A DNA stretch of 64,000 bases from Naganishia liquefaciens (taxonomy: Eukaryota > Basidiomycota > Tremellomycetes > Filobasidiales > Filobasidiaceae): assembly GCA_013423385.1 (NCBI GenBank), contig BLZA01000021.1, positions 868,001 to 932,000 on the forward strand, given 5' to 3'. Made by a program: the position numbers and the translations under genes. A model generated the notes under the pieces. It was not told where the DNA came from. It searched no databases and worked only from the letters and a program-made list of their open reading frames with translations. This document shows positions 10,525 to 21,941 of the stretch, piece after piece (the stretch's first letter is position 1; the number at the start of each line of letters is the position of its first letter).

Positions 10525-13500
10525 CTAATTGAGCATGCTAACGTTCATGCCCAAAACGCCCAAGAACGCATCCACGTTCTTCAGCCTGATTTCACCCCGC
10601 TGGGGCGACACCCAGCCGTGCTTGGCCGAGTTGAAGGTATATCGGATCTTGTCGCGAAGGTTCAGTACCAGGTACGTGGTATCGTCGCCCGTTGCCTGTG
10701 CCGCCAGCATCGTACACAAGCCCCACACTTCGCCATCGAGGATATCCATCTTGATACCCTCGTACTCGTCGCGGGTCTCCATTTGAGATTCGGACGAGAC
10801 GTTGGGGCCGAACGCGCTAGCCTGGGCTCGCGTGGACGGGAAGAGCGAGCTGAGGATGGGCAAGAGGGTGTGGAGGAGAGTGACAAACGCTTGGTCCCTG
10901 ATTGCGGACACGGAGTCAGTCACCTCTTCGTGCGAAACCACAACAAGTCAACTCGACTTACCATAGCTGGACATCCGCGGCGCTCGGAGGAGCCGGGTTG
11001 GCCGCGTCGCTTGCGCCCTGCTTGAGAATCGTGCCTCGCGCAAGCAGCGATGTGACCAAGGCGAGACCAGGCTGAACTAGGGATGAGATCGTGCGCAACA
11101 TACCCGACGCTTCTCGACTCACCCTCGTCAACATGACAGTCTTCATGTCCCACCTCTCGAGACACAGGTTGATCATGCCAGCAATCATCTTGAGATCGTG
11201 CGTGTTGATGACGCCAATCATAATGTTGATCACATGGTTCGAAAACGATTCGAATTCGCGTTCCTTTTGCGCTCGCGACGCAACATCTTGGGCCGATAAG
11301 AGGGCCGAGGTCGTCAAGGTCGGAGCTGGAGCGTTGCGCACGACGTCGAGTTGCGGGAAGCAAGCGAGAAGAAGAATGACCATGGTCAAGTTTCGAGCGT
11401 GGTCAAAGTGTCGGACGACACGGGAGAAGATGCGGTGGCCCTTGACAGGGCCGAGTAGAGCGATAAAGGGGTGAGGGTTGCTGCAGCAGGACGTTAGCTT
11501 CGAGACTCAAATGCATCGAGTTCTGTCCCAGACCTGATTTCAAGGGGTTCCTGAACCATGAGCTTTCGCCAAAGGGTATCGACGGCAGACTGGACGGATT
11601 CGGACCTGCACAGATGTGAGCGACGTCATGTATGCTTGTTGCCCGACATACCATTGCTGACCCCGTTTCATTTGCTCTTCAACCTCGACTGGTGTCATTC
11701 CCATGCGCTGCATCTGCTCCTCATTCTGAGGTGGCAAAGGCGGCTGCGTCCGTCGGATCTGCTCGACTTCGAGCACCGCCTCAAACAGCTCCTCCAACCG
11801 AACCAGAATCTGCTTCTTCGTCAACGGCTGGCGCTGCGTCATACCTTCGGAACCGCCCAAGACGGACGTGATCGCCGAAGGCTGATCCGCCTTGGCGTCC
11901 GCTTGGGGAACACTGTTCCTCGACGGCGAGGCAACCTGCAACGCCGGTCTCGGCGCCGTCGCCGTCGGCCGAAGCTTGTTCTTTCCAAGCGCACCCTGGA
12001 GCGTCGCTGTGGGCGCAGCCTTTTGTCGCTGTTGGGCATTCTCAACGATTCGCTTGACTTGCATCGTCATACGCTGCATGGCATTGTCGCGGATCTTCTT
12101 GCCTCCGGCGCGAGAGACGCCAACGCCCATGCCGCGGCCGCCGGCGACTTGCAGCACGCTCGGGGCGTTTTGGGCTTGTCCGGCGGCGAGACCTTGGTTG
12201 CGTCGTTGTTGAGCGAGCGCACTGTAGACTTGAGCGTAGAAATCCGACGCATAAGGGTCATCGGTCACGAGCTGGGACAGCTGAATTCGCGTAATGAATT
12301 CCTTGTCGCCTGTCATCGACGTCAAAAGTCAGTCTCATCCACGCATCTCAAGCGCAAGCAGACTCACCTTGCGTCATGATGCCATTATACCTCGACATGC
12401 TCGCAATCTTGTCCATCTTTCGTCGCCTCTTCATCTCGGCCAACTCGGTCTCTTTGATCTTTTGCTCGAGCTCGGCATTCATCCTCTCGTCATCGGAAAC
12501 ACCAGACTCGACAGGAGTAATGCCCAACAGGCGCGCAACATCCGGATTGACATTGCCCTGAACCTGAATACCCGCCGCGGCAAGGCCGGCAGATCGGGGA
12601 TCCACGTGTTGTCCCTGCTGCGCGAGCGGCTGACCAGCCGGGTACACCACCTGCGGCGCACCAGGGAAACTTGGCATACTTCCAAGCGGCGGGAACTGTC
12701 CTTGCTGGTACCCGGCCGACTGCTGGAGCTGCGCCCCAGCCTGCTGCGGCCCGGGTGCGGCACCGCCATCGATCCGAAGATTCTTCATCATCTCCCTCTC
12801 AATTTCCTCCAGGGTCATCGGGTGCTGCGGAGGCTGCTGCTGCTGTTGCTGTTGCCTGTTCTGGGCCATCAATTCTGCCTCAATCTCTGCGAGCGTGCGA
12901 ACACCGGCCGGCACCTGAGGCTGGCTGGCCGCGGCCGCCGCAGCTGCCTGAAAGGCGGCACTCGGCGTGGTCGTGGACCAGAGACCTTGCTGTTGTTGCT
13001 GTTGTTGAGGCTGTCTTGCGGACGAGGACGTCGAGACAACGACACCGGCGGGCTTGGCAGAGGTCGAAACCTTGGCCTTGCTGCCTAGAAAAAAAAACCA
13101 AACGCATAAGCACGGGTTGTGGGTCATTGTCTAGGCAAAATCCTCCCACCTTTCTTTGAAAAGCCAAAGAAGTCAGCCTCGGTGGACGCGAAGAGGTCGG
13201 CACCTGTCGCACGCTTGGACTTTTTCGCCGTCGTCGTCGACTTGCCGACAGACGTCGACCCGAGCGTCTGGCCCGGCGCGTGATGGGCAAACTGAAAGTC
13301 ATCGGCTGTAAATCGCAAGAGTACGACAATCTTGTCAGCAACGGAGACAACAGCCATGAGCGCCACTCAAAAAAAAAGGGCACCCACTGATCGGCATGTC
13401 CCCAAACGTCTCATCGTTGGCCTCGTCCCCGCCCTCGATCAGCTGCGCTCCTAGGTCATCGTACGCTTCGGTGCCCCAGGTGTAAACGGCGATATCCTCT

Positions 13501-13559
13501 TCCGCGGCGCCGTCATTCCTGCGTTCTGGCAGGACGGCGTCGAATCCGAAAAAGGACAT
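10525..13559 (-). CDS. PAT1: mRNA decapping activator Pat1
   Basis: P-body protein that links deadenylated mRNA and the Lsm1-7 ring to Dcp2. The start at 13559 gives MSFFGFDAVLP, the typical fungal Pat1 opening, then an acidic segment with DDLGAQLIEGGDEANDETFG. A long Gln/Pro/Ala-rich region follows, with CAG/CTG runs near 12827-12860 and 12985-13010. The conserved central part includes ARLLGITPVESGVSDDERMN and MSRYNGIMT, then KEFITRIQLSQLVTDDPYASDFY, the Pat1 core motif. The C-terminal helical domain has KGHRIFSRVVRHFDHARNLT and ends GVLGMNVSMLN. Short introns lie near 13385, 13300, 13130, 13085, 12310, 11610, 11490, 11100 and 10930. Large open frames on the plus strand across this gene are antisense shadows. 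Confidence 0.9.
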
Positions 13560-13821
13560 GGTGGAGTGGTGTGCGTGTGCTGAGTCGGATGGCAGGCGGG
13601 AAGGGAGAGGAGGGGGATGTCCAAGATGTCCAATTGAATGCAGGAATGGAATGGAATGGAATGCCCTCGTCGACGACGCGCGCTTAGGAGGAGGCACCCA
13701 TAATAAGCGCGCATATGACGAAAGCACCGTGCGGGGACTCTGTTCAGCGTCGTCGTATCGAGATCAATCTCCACCCGCACGGTAATACACATTCCTGCTC
13801 CCATCGCACCCCACCGCCGCC

Positions 13822-15139
13822 ATGTCACACCGCGACAGAGAACGAGACGAATACTCGGGGTCACGCACGTACGACGAGGACAGAGAACGTCGCCGGCGCG
13901 ACGAAAGGGACGAACGGCGGAGCGACGAGCGGCGTCGCGGAGAGGACAAACACAGGCGGGATCGCGACAGGGATTCATCGAGGGATACAAGGAGGAGAGA
14001 TGACGAGCGAGGCGAGGCAAGGAGGAGAAGAGACGAAGACGATGATTGGGAGCGGAGAAAGAGGTCCGTATAAAACGTCTCTTCTTGGTGTGATCCCATC
14101 TCTTGTCGCCTGTAAATGACTTGCCCGATCAAATGATAGATCACGCTCTCGCTCACCATCACGTCGCGAGCGTGAACGTAAACGCGACCGCTCACCGGAT
14201 CGTGCTCGCCGTCGCGACCGATCCCCCTCTACCTCATCATCAGAGACCTCGTCCTCGTCCTCGGGCTCCGAGTCGGATGAAGAGCGCGACAGGAGACGAA
14301 GACGCGAGAAGAAGGAGAAAAGACGGCGCGAGGAGAAACGGGCCAAGAGAGATCGGAAGCGGGAGAAGAAGGAGAAGAAGAGGCTAAAGAAGACATCGGC
14401 TGTCACGTCGCAATGGGGCACATATGGAATCATCGATGTATCAGAGTAAGTCATTACGGCATCACGTAGCAACAGTCTGGCTGACAGTCTTCCTCATCAC
14501 AGCCAACACAACAAGGAACCTGTACATAATACCCTTGGGATACCATCTTGATCTTCTTAAACGCTAACAACCTTTTGCTTTCCACAGGAATTCCGCGCAT
14601 GGCTCGTCGAGGAGCGACACATCAATCCCGAAACACTCGCCAAAGACAAAGAGAAAAAGGAGTTTGCGCGTTTTGTCGAGGACTATAACACAGGTACGTT
14701 CATTCTCCTCTTGCGAACCGGCCACACTGCTTACCGTAGATTTTACCACCCAGCGACGCTCCCGCACGAAAAGTACTATGACATGGAAAAGTACGAAATT
14801 AAGATGCGCCTGATCCGTGGCGGCGAGGCCTTGCCGGATATGCCGGGCTCCTCTACATACGATCCCAATGCCGACATGGCCGCACACTCGAAGAGCCTCA
14901 AGGTATGCCTTCCCCTTCCCCCACAAGGCGAGAATGACTCACCCCCTCCCCCTTCCCCCTTCGTCCTCTTCCAGCGCGCACCCGTCGAGACGGACTCATT
15001 CTTGAACAAGGCGCAAGTCGCCGAGCTGCGGAGACTTCAGCAGGAACGAAACGAAGTCGGGCAGAGAAAAGTGCTGGGGTTGGCGGTGCCCAAGGCGATG
15101 GGCGTGCGGCAGGAGGAGCGAAATACATTGTATCGATAG
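13822..15139 (+). CDS. RS-rich nuclear protein with a conserved WGTYGII/EFRAWL domain
   Basis: The first half is very rich in Arg, Asp, Glu and Ser (RD, RE and RS dipeptides), like spliceosome-associated RS proteins. The second half has a conserved motif set I know from an uncharacterised eukaryotic family: QWGTYGIIDVS, NKEPEFRAWLVEERHINPE, FARFVEDYNTATLPHEKYY. It is built from short exons; one of only about 20 nt encodes QHNKEP, and the next joins phase 0 to EFRAWL. The last exon reads VAELRRLQQERNEVGQRK and stops at 15139. A nuclear, RNA-linked role is inferred from composition; I do not assign a named function. The gene starts 262 bp from the divergent Pat1 start, so the two probably share a promoter region. 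Confidence 0.75.
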
Positions 15140-15340
15140 ATCGGGACACGTGGGCATTCCCTGATAGCTCGGTCCGCACAGCATGACACGATGCGGACTT
15201 GTATTTTACTGCGTGTTTGTGTTTCGTATTGAATCCCTTTACGATGATTATTTACATCTTATGACTTTAATTATGACAACGTCTCCTTTTCCGCCAGTCG
15301 TTCCGACACCGCGCCTCTTCCGCCGGTCGTTGCCAGCACC

Positions 15341-17300
15341 CTACTTGGGGTTGAGGTTACTGCCGCCGTTGTCGACCTCAGAGTATGAAACTTCCTGGCA
15401 CGGGAAGCTCAACTGGTCCAGCGACGCAACGTTGGTGCAGATATAGTTTCCAGTCGTCTGATTGACTCCCGGAGGACCCCAGAGAAGGTTGACATTCTTG
15501 GCGGTGACGTTTTCGCATTCTCCACTGCATCTAATGGAGCCGACAGTATGGTTTCCAACTGGACGCGCAGTGTAAGCCGATGAAGCGTAGTCTAAGCTTC
15601 TCTCGCTTACCTTTGTAGTTGCCCGAAGCATAGCCATCAAAGTTGAGGAAGCTGATGTCGGAAATCTCGACTGCAGAAGGATGCATGATCAGGTCAGTCG
15701 CACAGGAGTGTTGCGAGAAGCAAGCGACCTACGGGTGGAAGGGTGGTCCTGACACCATTGAGTGTTGCTGTCGTAGTTGTCTGGAAAGCGAATGGTCAGT
15801 CCTTCTTTCGGAATTCCAGGCACATCTAGCTCACAGCAACCCGTCACGAATATCGGCTTGTCTGCGTTCTTCAGGCTAATGTCCTGCCAAGTCTTCATAT
15901 GCTGGTTTGAGCTTCAGGTCCGATACTCGCTCAACGGTGCCTCTCACAATGTTTCGCACATAACCCGTGCCGCCACCCGAGACTGACTGGGTGTCATTGG
16001 ATCCAGGGAACACCTTGATTCGGGCACCGTGTTCAACGTTGATCATCGAGATGTTTTTGATCAAGATGTCGGAGACGATATCGGCGACGCCGTAGTATTG
16101 ACCGAGTGAGCCGACAGAAATACCATGGGAGCCGTCACAGACGAGGTTCTCGACAAGCATGTTGGTGGTGTTCGGCTTGAAAGAGACACAGTCATCGCCG
16201 TTGATGATGACGGAGTCTCGGATGACCAGATGGTCTGATCGATAGGTGTCCCCTGTGGAGAAAGCACGATGTCAGTTTTATTCACGCTATTAGGGAGAAG
16301 AGTCACTTACAGCCGTCAGTATTGGCAGCCGGAGCACTCTCGTTCGAGCTAAGACTCTTGATGAAGATGTTCTTAAAGGTTACGTAGCTAGACTCGAAGA
16401 TGATAGAGTGCCAGAACGGAGAGTTGGTGATTGAGATACCGTCAACGACAACGTTCTTGGCTCGAGCAACGGCCAAAGGAATAGGTCGAGCAAAGACCCT
16501 GGAACTGCCTCCAGCAACGCCGGAGCCGCCCGAGTTCTTCCTGAGAACCGAAGGGCTCAGCTGACGGTCCGTTATCGCAGCGGTAATATCAACTCACAAG
16601 TTGGCGAATGCATTCCACCAGACCTGTCCAGAGCCATCGATCCCTCCTGTGCCTTGGAGAGTGACGTTATCGCCGCTGAGGTACCAGGCGGTAGTGGCGT
16701 TTTGCTAAGAGAGAAGAGCTCATCGTTTAGCTTCATCTGTACAGTGGACAGAGGATTGAAGCGACATACATATTCCAAGTAAATGGATGCTGGCGACCAG
16801 TACGTGATGTTGGGACTGGATTACTCTCGATCAGCTATCAGGCGCACCTGATTAGTCATGTCACTCACGTGAATTGCACGACGCCATCCAAGTTGATAGT
16901 GGTGTTGAACAAAGTAGTGTTCAGAACTTTCTCAACAGTGTACAGCGGACCCGGTAGGTTGATGATCGAGTTGGACCGACACTTGTCAAATGCCATCAGA
17001 AGAGCAGGTCCATCATCTTCCGCTCCACCGAGAGGCTACGGGAAAGCGGGTTCAAAAGGCCGTCCAATGTATGGCCACTGAGGGACTTACGTGAACCGTA
17101 CAGCCCCCTTCCCAGTATTCAATCTGCGCTTCGATCTGAGATTGCGAAGGACCAGTGTACGAGGGTGGCGTCGGGCTGAAAAAGGTGTAAAAGATCAGGC
17201 GGGCAATGTGAAGTCAACAAGTGGGATTGACTCACTGAGCGAGAGCGCAATGGGCGAGTGCAGCCGACCCAAGCAGAGCAGATCGCATGAAGCCTCTCAT
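15341..17300 (-). CDS. secreted exo-polygalacturonase, glycoside hydrolase family 28
   Basis: Pectin-degrading enzyme that cleaves galacturonic acid units from pectin chains outside the cell. The start at 17300 gives a signal peptide, [21 protein letters not shown]. The mature N-terminus [14 protein letters not shown] follows over a 64-bp intron. Catalytic motifs of GH28 are in order: [13 protein letters not shown] with both aspartates, [11 protein letters not shown] with the catalytic-site histidine, and RIKVF, where most members have RIKT/RIKS. Many N-x-S/T sites and paired cysteines suit secretion; the exo-type loop is suggested by the long N-terminal part. About ten short exons are needed. 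A TATA-like element lies about 120 bp upstream. It is the only obvious plant-cell-wall enzyme in the window. Confidence 0.87.
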
Positions 17301-18868
17301 GTTGATGACTTGATGTGTTGGAGCAGTGAGGGCGAAGATTTAGGCTTTTCCGAGAGAGAGGTGTGTAACTGCTTTTTGAGAAAAGGTCAAGGCATGATGG
17401 ACCTGACCCACCAAAAGAAGGGTATTTATGCATTCCAGCCGCCGCGGGAAGCTTTCTACCGATTGAAGCGTTCCTCCTGCAGCCTTCACTGTGTCTAGAG
17501 CGAAGACGTTGCAGTGGTCATGGGGTATACCGCTCGATCAGGCTGAAATGTGGGGTCGAGCGGTCCGGAGGTGGGCCTCCACCGACTTGGTCGCCGGTGG
17601 GCTGGGCAACTTGTCATTCCCATGAACGGTCCCGACGGGGCGCAAGGAAAAGCCGCAGAGAGCAAGCTAGAGATCACTTCCGGGAACGGTGAAGCAGAGA
17701 AGGCTCTAGATGAGACAGCTGACATGGCTGAGATGAGAAGATTCGGATAGCATGGTGGACGCCTCGATGGAGTTGGTCGCTACGCTAGAATGCGTTCGGA
17801 AGCGAATCGGCCCGGCTTGCCGCTGCAGGCATCAGTTGTACCGATTGCGAGTGTGTGCTTTATGACAATACCCACGGAGAAATGTCGATATGGTGAAGGA
17901 GTGGGCTGGTATTGGGGCGAACAAGCTGTGGCACACTGGAGCCTCCTGCTGTCAAACCAATAGCTGCCGCATCGGAGAGCCGGGAAGATCTCTCTTGGAG
18001 TTGTGCGCAGCAGTACCGTGAGGTATGTATGCATTTGTAATCCGGTAAGGGTGTGAGGAATTCAGCAGGACCTTGGCTCAGGCGAGTCAATAAGGCAACA
18101 TAGGCTGGCCCGCACAGCATGAAGCCCGGATGTCGGCTCATTCCTGCCGGGATAGCGATGCACAAAGGTGTGCAAGGGTTTGTACAAGATCATGATCGCC
18201 GAAATGCCGTATGAATGCGAGGTAATATCAGCGAGCGTATCAATATCGTCCTCGGCACACAATTCGGCGAAAGGGAAAGTGAGTAAGGATCAAGTCGGCT
18301 GGGTAACGACAAGGACTGTCACGAACTTAGTCATGCTCGGCTGAGCATTTGAGCGTCCGGGCCGTGGTCGAAGATCGCGCTTGCGAAGTATGCTTATGGT
18401 CTAAGGGGTGGCATTGCCTGTATCACGTGTCTACGTCGAGCGCCTGGCTCTACGTATGGTTAGGTCGAATTATTTCTTGAAGGGTTGCTTTGCTCCACCG
18501 CACACGATGATGTCGCCGAAGCCAACGAAAGGCGGGAACCACTAGCTAGAGAAGCGTTCTCGGCCGCCGAATGAGCAATCGAGGATATCTGAAACGCGCG
18601 ATCGAAGCTTCCCCTACTGACCGCGTTGAATCCGAAACGCACTTGGCCAATGCGCATGCTGTGATGATGCAAGCTCGCCAGTACTGCTCCGCATTGCGGT
18701 GACCGCTTAGCGCTCTGATCAATACAAGGGAATTGAGAAGTGTGACAACGACCGAGGACGATTGCAAAGCGCGCGACACACCTTCGGATCGCTCCAAGTA
18801 CTGGATACCCCCACGCTCAAAATATTACCCTGCTGGCCTTTCCGTTTTGAGCTGACGGACGGTACATC
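17301..18868. other. long divergent promoter region, polygalacturonase / Spt7
   Basis: 1.57 kb between two gene starts, long for this window. No exon pattern is visible. It contains the imperfect dyad GGAGGTGGGCCTCCACC near 17569-17585 and CGG-type elements close to it (CGGTCCGG), of the sort read by fungal zinc-cluster regulators. A regulatory role in pectinase control is inference only. Confidence 0.45.
17423..17429 (-). promoter_or_regulatory. TATA-like element of the polygalacturonase gene
   Basis: ATAAATA on the minus strand, about 120 bp upstream of the polygalacturonase start codon, at a distance usual for fungal TATA boxes. Confidence 0.4.
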
Positions 18869-21674
18869 ATGTCACTCAAGGTGTGTGCTGATATCTGAGA
18901 CGTATATGAGTGCGCTTATGCTGATAGCAACAATGGCGTCGACGTGTTCCGATAGTACTTGTTACCTGCTCTTCAGAGCCGTCCAGGGTCCATTGGGATG
19001 CCGGATGCCGAATTCGAGAGACTGCTGCTCGATGTCCAAGTTGGCAGAGTAAGTACCCGTTCTGTCGACTCAGCTTGACTGAGCTTATTGGCTGTGCAAA
19101 GACGAACAACAGGTCAACAGAAGAGTTTATGGAAAGTTTAGAGAGGATCATAAATGAGCTCAAGGCTCACGTAAGGCAGGATAATCTGATTCATCTTTAA
19201 ACGATACTGAATCTCCTGGGCAGACGGCAGAAGCTGAGCCTTTCCTCAAGCCGGTTTCCAAAAAGATTGCACCAGACTACGATCAAGGTCAGTTATCGGG
19301 AACCCTGCGTGGCTCAGGTCCTGATGTCCAATCACAGTCATCACAAAACCCATGGACTTGACAACACTATTAAAGAACGTCAAGAACAGGATGTACAAGA
19401 CCAAGAAAAGCTTCGCTCGGGATCTGAACCTCATTTGGAGCAATTGCTTGACATACAATTCGGTCGAAGTGAGTTTTCACGAATACCTGCGTTCCAAGCT
19501 CGTCTAACAGCCCTCATCGTGTCAAGGGTCATCCACTACGACAACAAGCCCTGTTCATGAAACGCCTGGCAGATCATCATCTTTCCTATCTGGCCGATCG
19601 AGCGACTGAGATCGCTCCATTGCCGACTTTCCTCAGCGCCACTACCCTCAATGGCCCCGGGTTCCGCCAAGGAAGAAGTGCATCTGCCAGCGATAAGGCA
19701 GGGAACATGTTGCCAACGCCAACGGGATCTCATGCTCAGCTCGAAAGCTCCTTGACACGAGCGGAAACTACAGCCGAAGGAAAGGACAGTGTTCTCCAGG
19801 AGGAAAACCATCCTCGTAAGTTGCATGCTCATGTCTCCGCTATAAACATTAGCTGAAATCATGTCCTACAGCAAGTTCCCCCGAGGTATGCCAAATCATG
19901 CTATCAGGGTTCGTACCGCTTACCTTTGCCTTCGTCCAGCCGACGGGTGTGCCGTACAAGTCATTCCCCAACGACATTTCCAATACTCCAGCTATCATTC
20001 GTACACAGCAAAGCATGCAAGCATACCAAGCACTACTCGAAAAGGATACGTGGGGTGTTTCTGCCGACTTAGTCTCTCAGGACGGTCACGGTGTGCCTTC
20101 TTGGTATCCCCAGGAGCAGACACGTGGCAGCCGAAGCGGCAGCGGCTCTCGACAGGCTTCTCCATCTAAAGCTGAAGATGAGGGACAGAGCCGACGCGAA
20201 GATGAAGCCCTTGGTCTCTGGTGGGGCGAATTCAGTCAACCCGACTGGGTCGGCAGCGGATTCCCAATTACGTTGCAAGAAGCGAAAAGTGAGGCGTCCG
20301 CGAACGTGGAAAAGGGTGTGGAAAAGTCCCGCCGGAAATCGAGACACCGACAAAGCAAGCCTCACATCCGAGATCCAGACATGGCTGGGGGTCTCTTGCA
20401 AGACGGCATCGCGCGCAATATCGCAAATTTATCGAAATTACGCGTCGAGGCTCAACGACTTTCTCTACACGTCGCGGCACTAAATGACGAGAGCCTACCT
20501 CCCCCCATTCTGCCGGACAGTGCTCTAGAGGATGGGTACACTGCAGAAGAGCTACTCGTACGGAGCAGGTCACGTCGACGAGTTAACGAGAACATCACGG
20601 AGGAAGTGGCTGGACACCAGATGCGCGTAACTATAGGCGCTCTGATGGCACAGAATGGATTCTCAGGCGAGTCACGCTGCAAGCGATTGTCAAAACGCAA
20701 GCCAATCTCATCCCATGATATTTAATGACACTACAGGCTGCAGCCAACTGGCTCTCGACAGCATAAATCAGCTCGCCGGCCGGTATTTGCGGCATTTGGG
20801 CAAGACCTTTCGCCTCTTAATGGATCGAAATGATCCAAACATCGGGCCCGAAGTGAGTCAGCATGATCCATTCAATATGCGCAAAGCTTACATTCTCTTT
20901 AGGAAATGATACGGCTCGTGATACGTGAGAATGGAGACTTCACTCCAGAGATACTGTCGAGCTATATCACCGACGAGGTATTCAAGCAAGCTCAAAGAGT
21001 GGAAGATAACTTATCGAAAGTCAGGCAAGCCATGGCTGCACAGGTGAGCATTGACTTCTACAACTTCTCCTAGATGTAAGTTGATATTTTACCTTCAGCC
21101 CGAGCTGGAGACCGTAGAGGAGGAAGTAGATGAAAAGGACATGGCTTTGTACGTCTCGACAGCCCGATATTCTCTCCTAGCATCGGCACTTACGTTTAAA
21201 TGTAGCGGTATTCCTGGAATGGAAGACCTTGGTGACTTTCTGGGAATACCTGGTATACCCGCCATTCCGCGCAAGTTGCTTCGGGCGCCTGCGGCTGCGC
21301 GGGAAAGCGACAAAGTCAAGTGAGTCACCGCAGGCCCACCAGATTTCCTATTTATCTCATCCTCCTACTCCAGGAACGACGCGCCTGTTTTGGAGTATCA
21401 ACCACCGCCTCCCTTCGTGCCGCTCACCGCGACGGATATCCCACATCAGATCGGTCTCTTGCGATCATTCTACTTCGACAAGTTGGGAGACGCCGCAGCA
21501 GTGCCCGAAGAAGACTTTGATCCTAATTTGCCGCCGATGGGTGCCATGGGCCAGATCGTTATCAAGACTGTTTCCGCAGCGACGAAACGAAAAGCTGAAG
21601 CTGCCGCCGCCACTGCTGGAAACGCAGATGCAAACAAGAAGAAATCCAAATTTCTTCCCGCTGCGAAGGCATGA
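18869..21674 (+). CDS. SPT7: SAGA complex subunit Spt7, bromodomain and histone fold
   Basis: Scaffold subunit of the SAGA coactivator. A short first exon MSLK (from 18869) joins SRPGSIGMPDAEFERLLLD. The bromodomain follows in several exons: KKIAPDYDQ, VITKPMDLTTLLKNVKNRMY, KKSFARDLNLIWSNCLTYN with the acetyl-lysine-binding Asn, and HPLRQQALFMKRLADH. The middle part has LTFAFVQPTGVPYKSFPND. A histone-fold segment near the end (LALDSINQLAGRYLRHLGKT) is the one that pairs with Taf10 in Spt7. The C-terminus has PPFVPLTATDIPHQIGLL and a basic Lys/Ala tail. The first exon was chosen because its ATG and donor fit; it is the least certain part. It is convergent with Utp4. Confidence 0.87.
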
Positions 21675-21941
21675 TCTCAAGTCATATAGGAATTCAGTAA
21701 AATTCCATTGCAATCACTTTCCAGGGGAAGATACGTGCCCGCTCTTTCTCGTTCTGACGATGAAGGTCTGAAGGGTCAAAGACTCGCATGAAGCGCTTCT
21801 CATTTGTCAGGTTCTTATTGATGATTAAGGAAATGATTTCAGTCAACAAACGTTTTCACAAATGCCATTGCACTGTGTGGTGGCACCTTGTGCGGCGGAT
21901 TACTCCGTGAGATATGCAAGAATATGATGGATATACTAGCT

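Noticed and set aside
11558-13088. Two large plus-strand open frames (273 and 264 codons) over Pat1
   Set aside because: They are antisense to recognised Pat1 exons, are rich in Arg/Leu from reversed Gln/Glu codons, and show no family motif.
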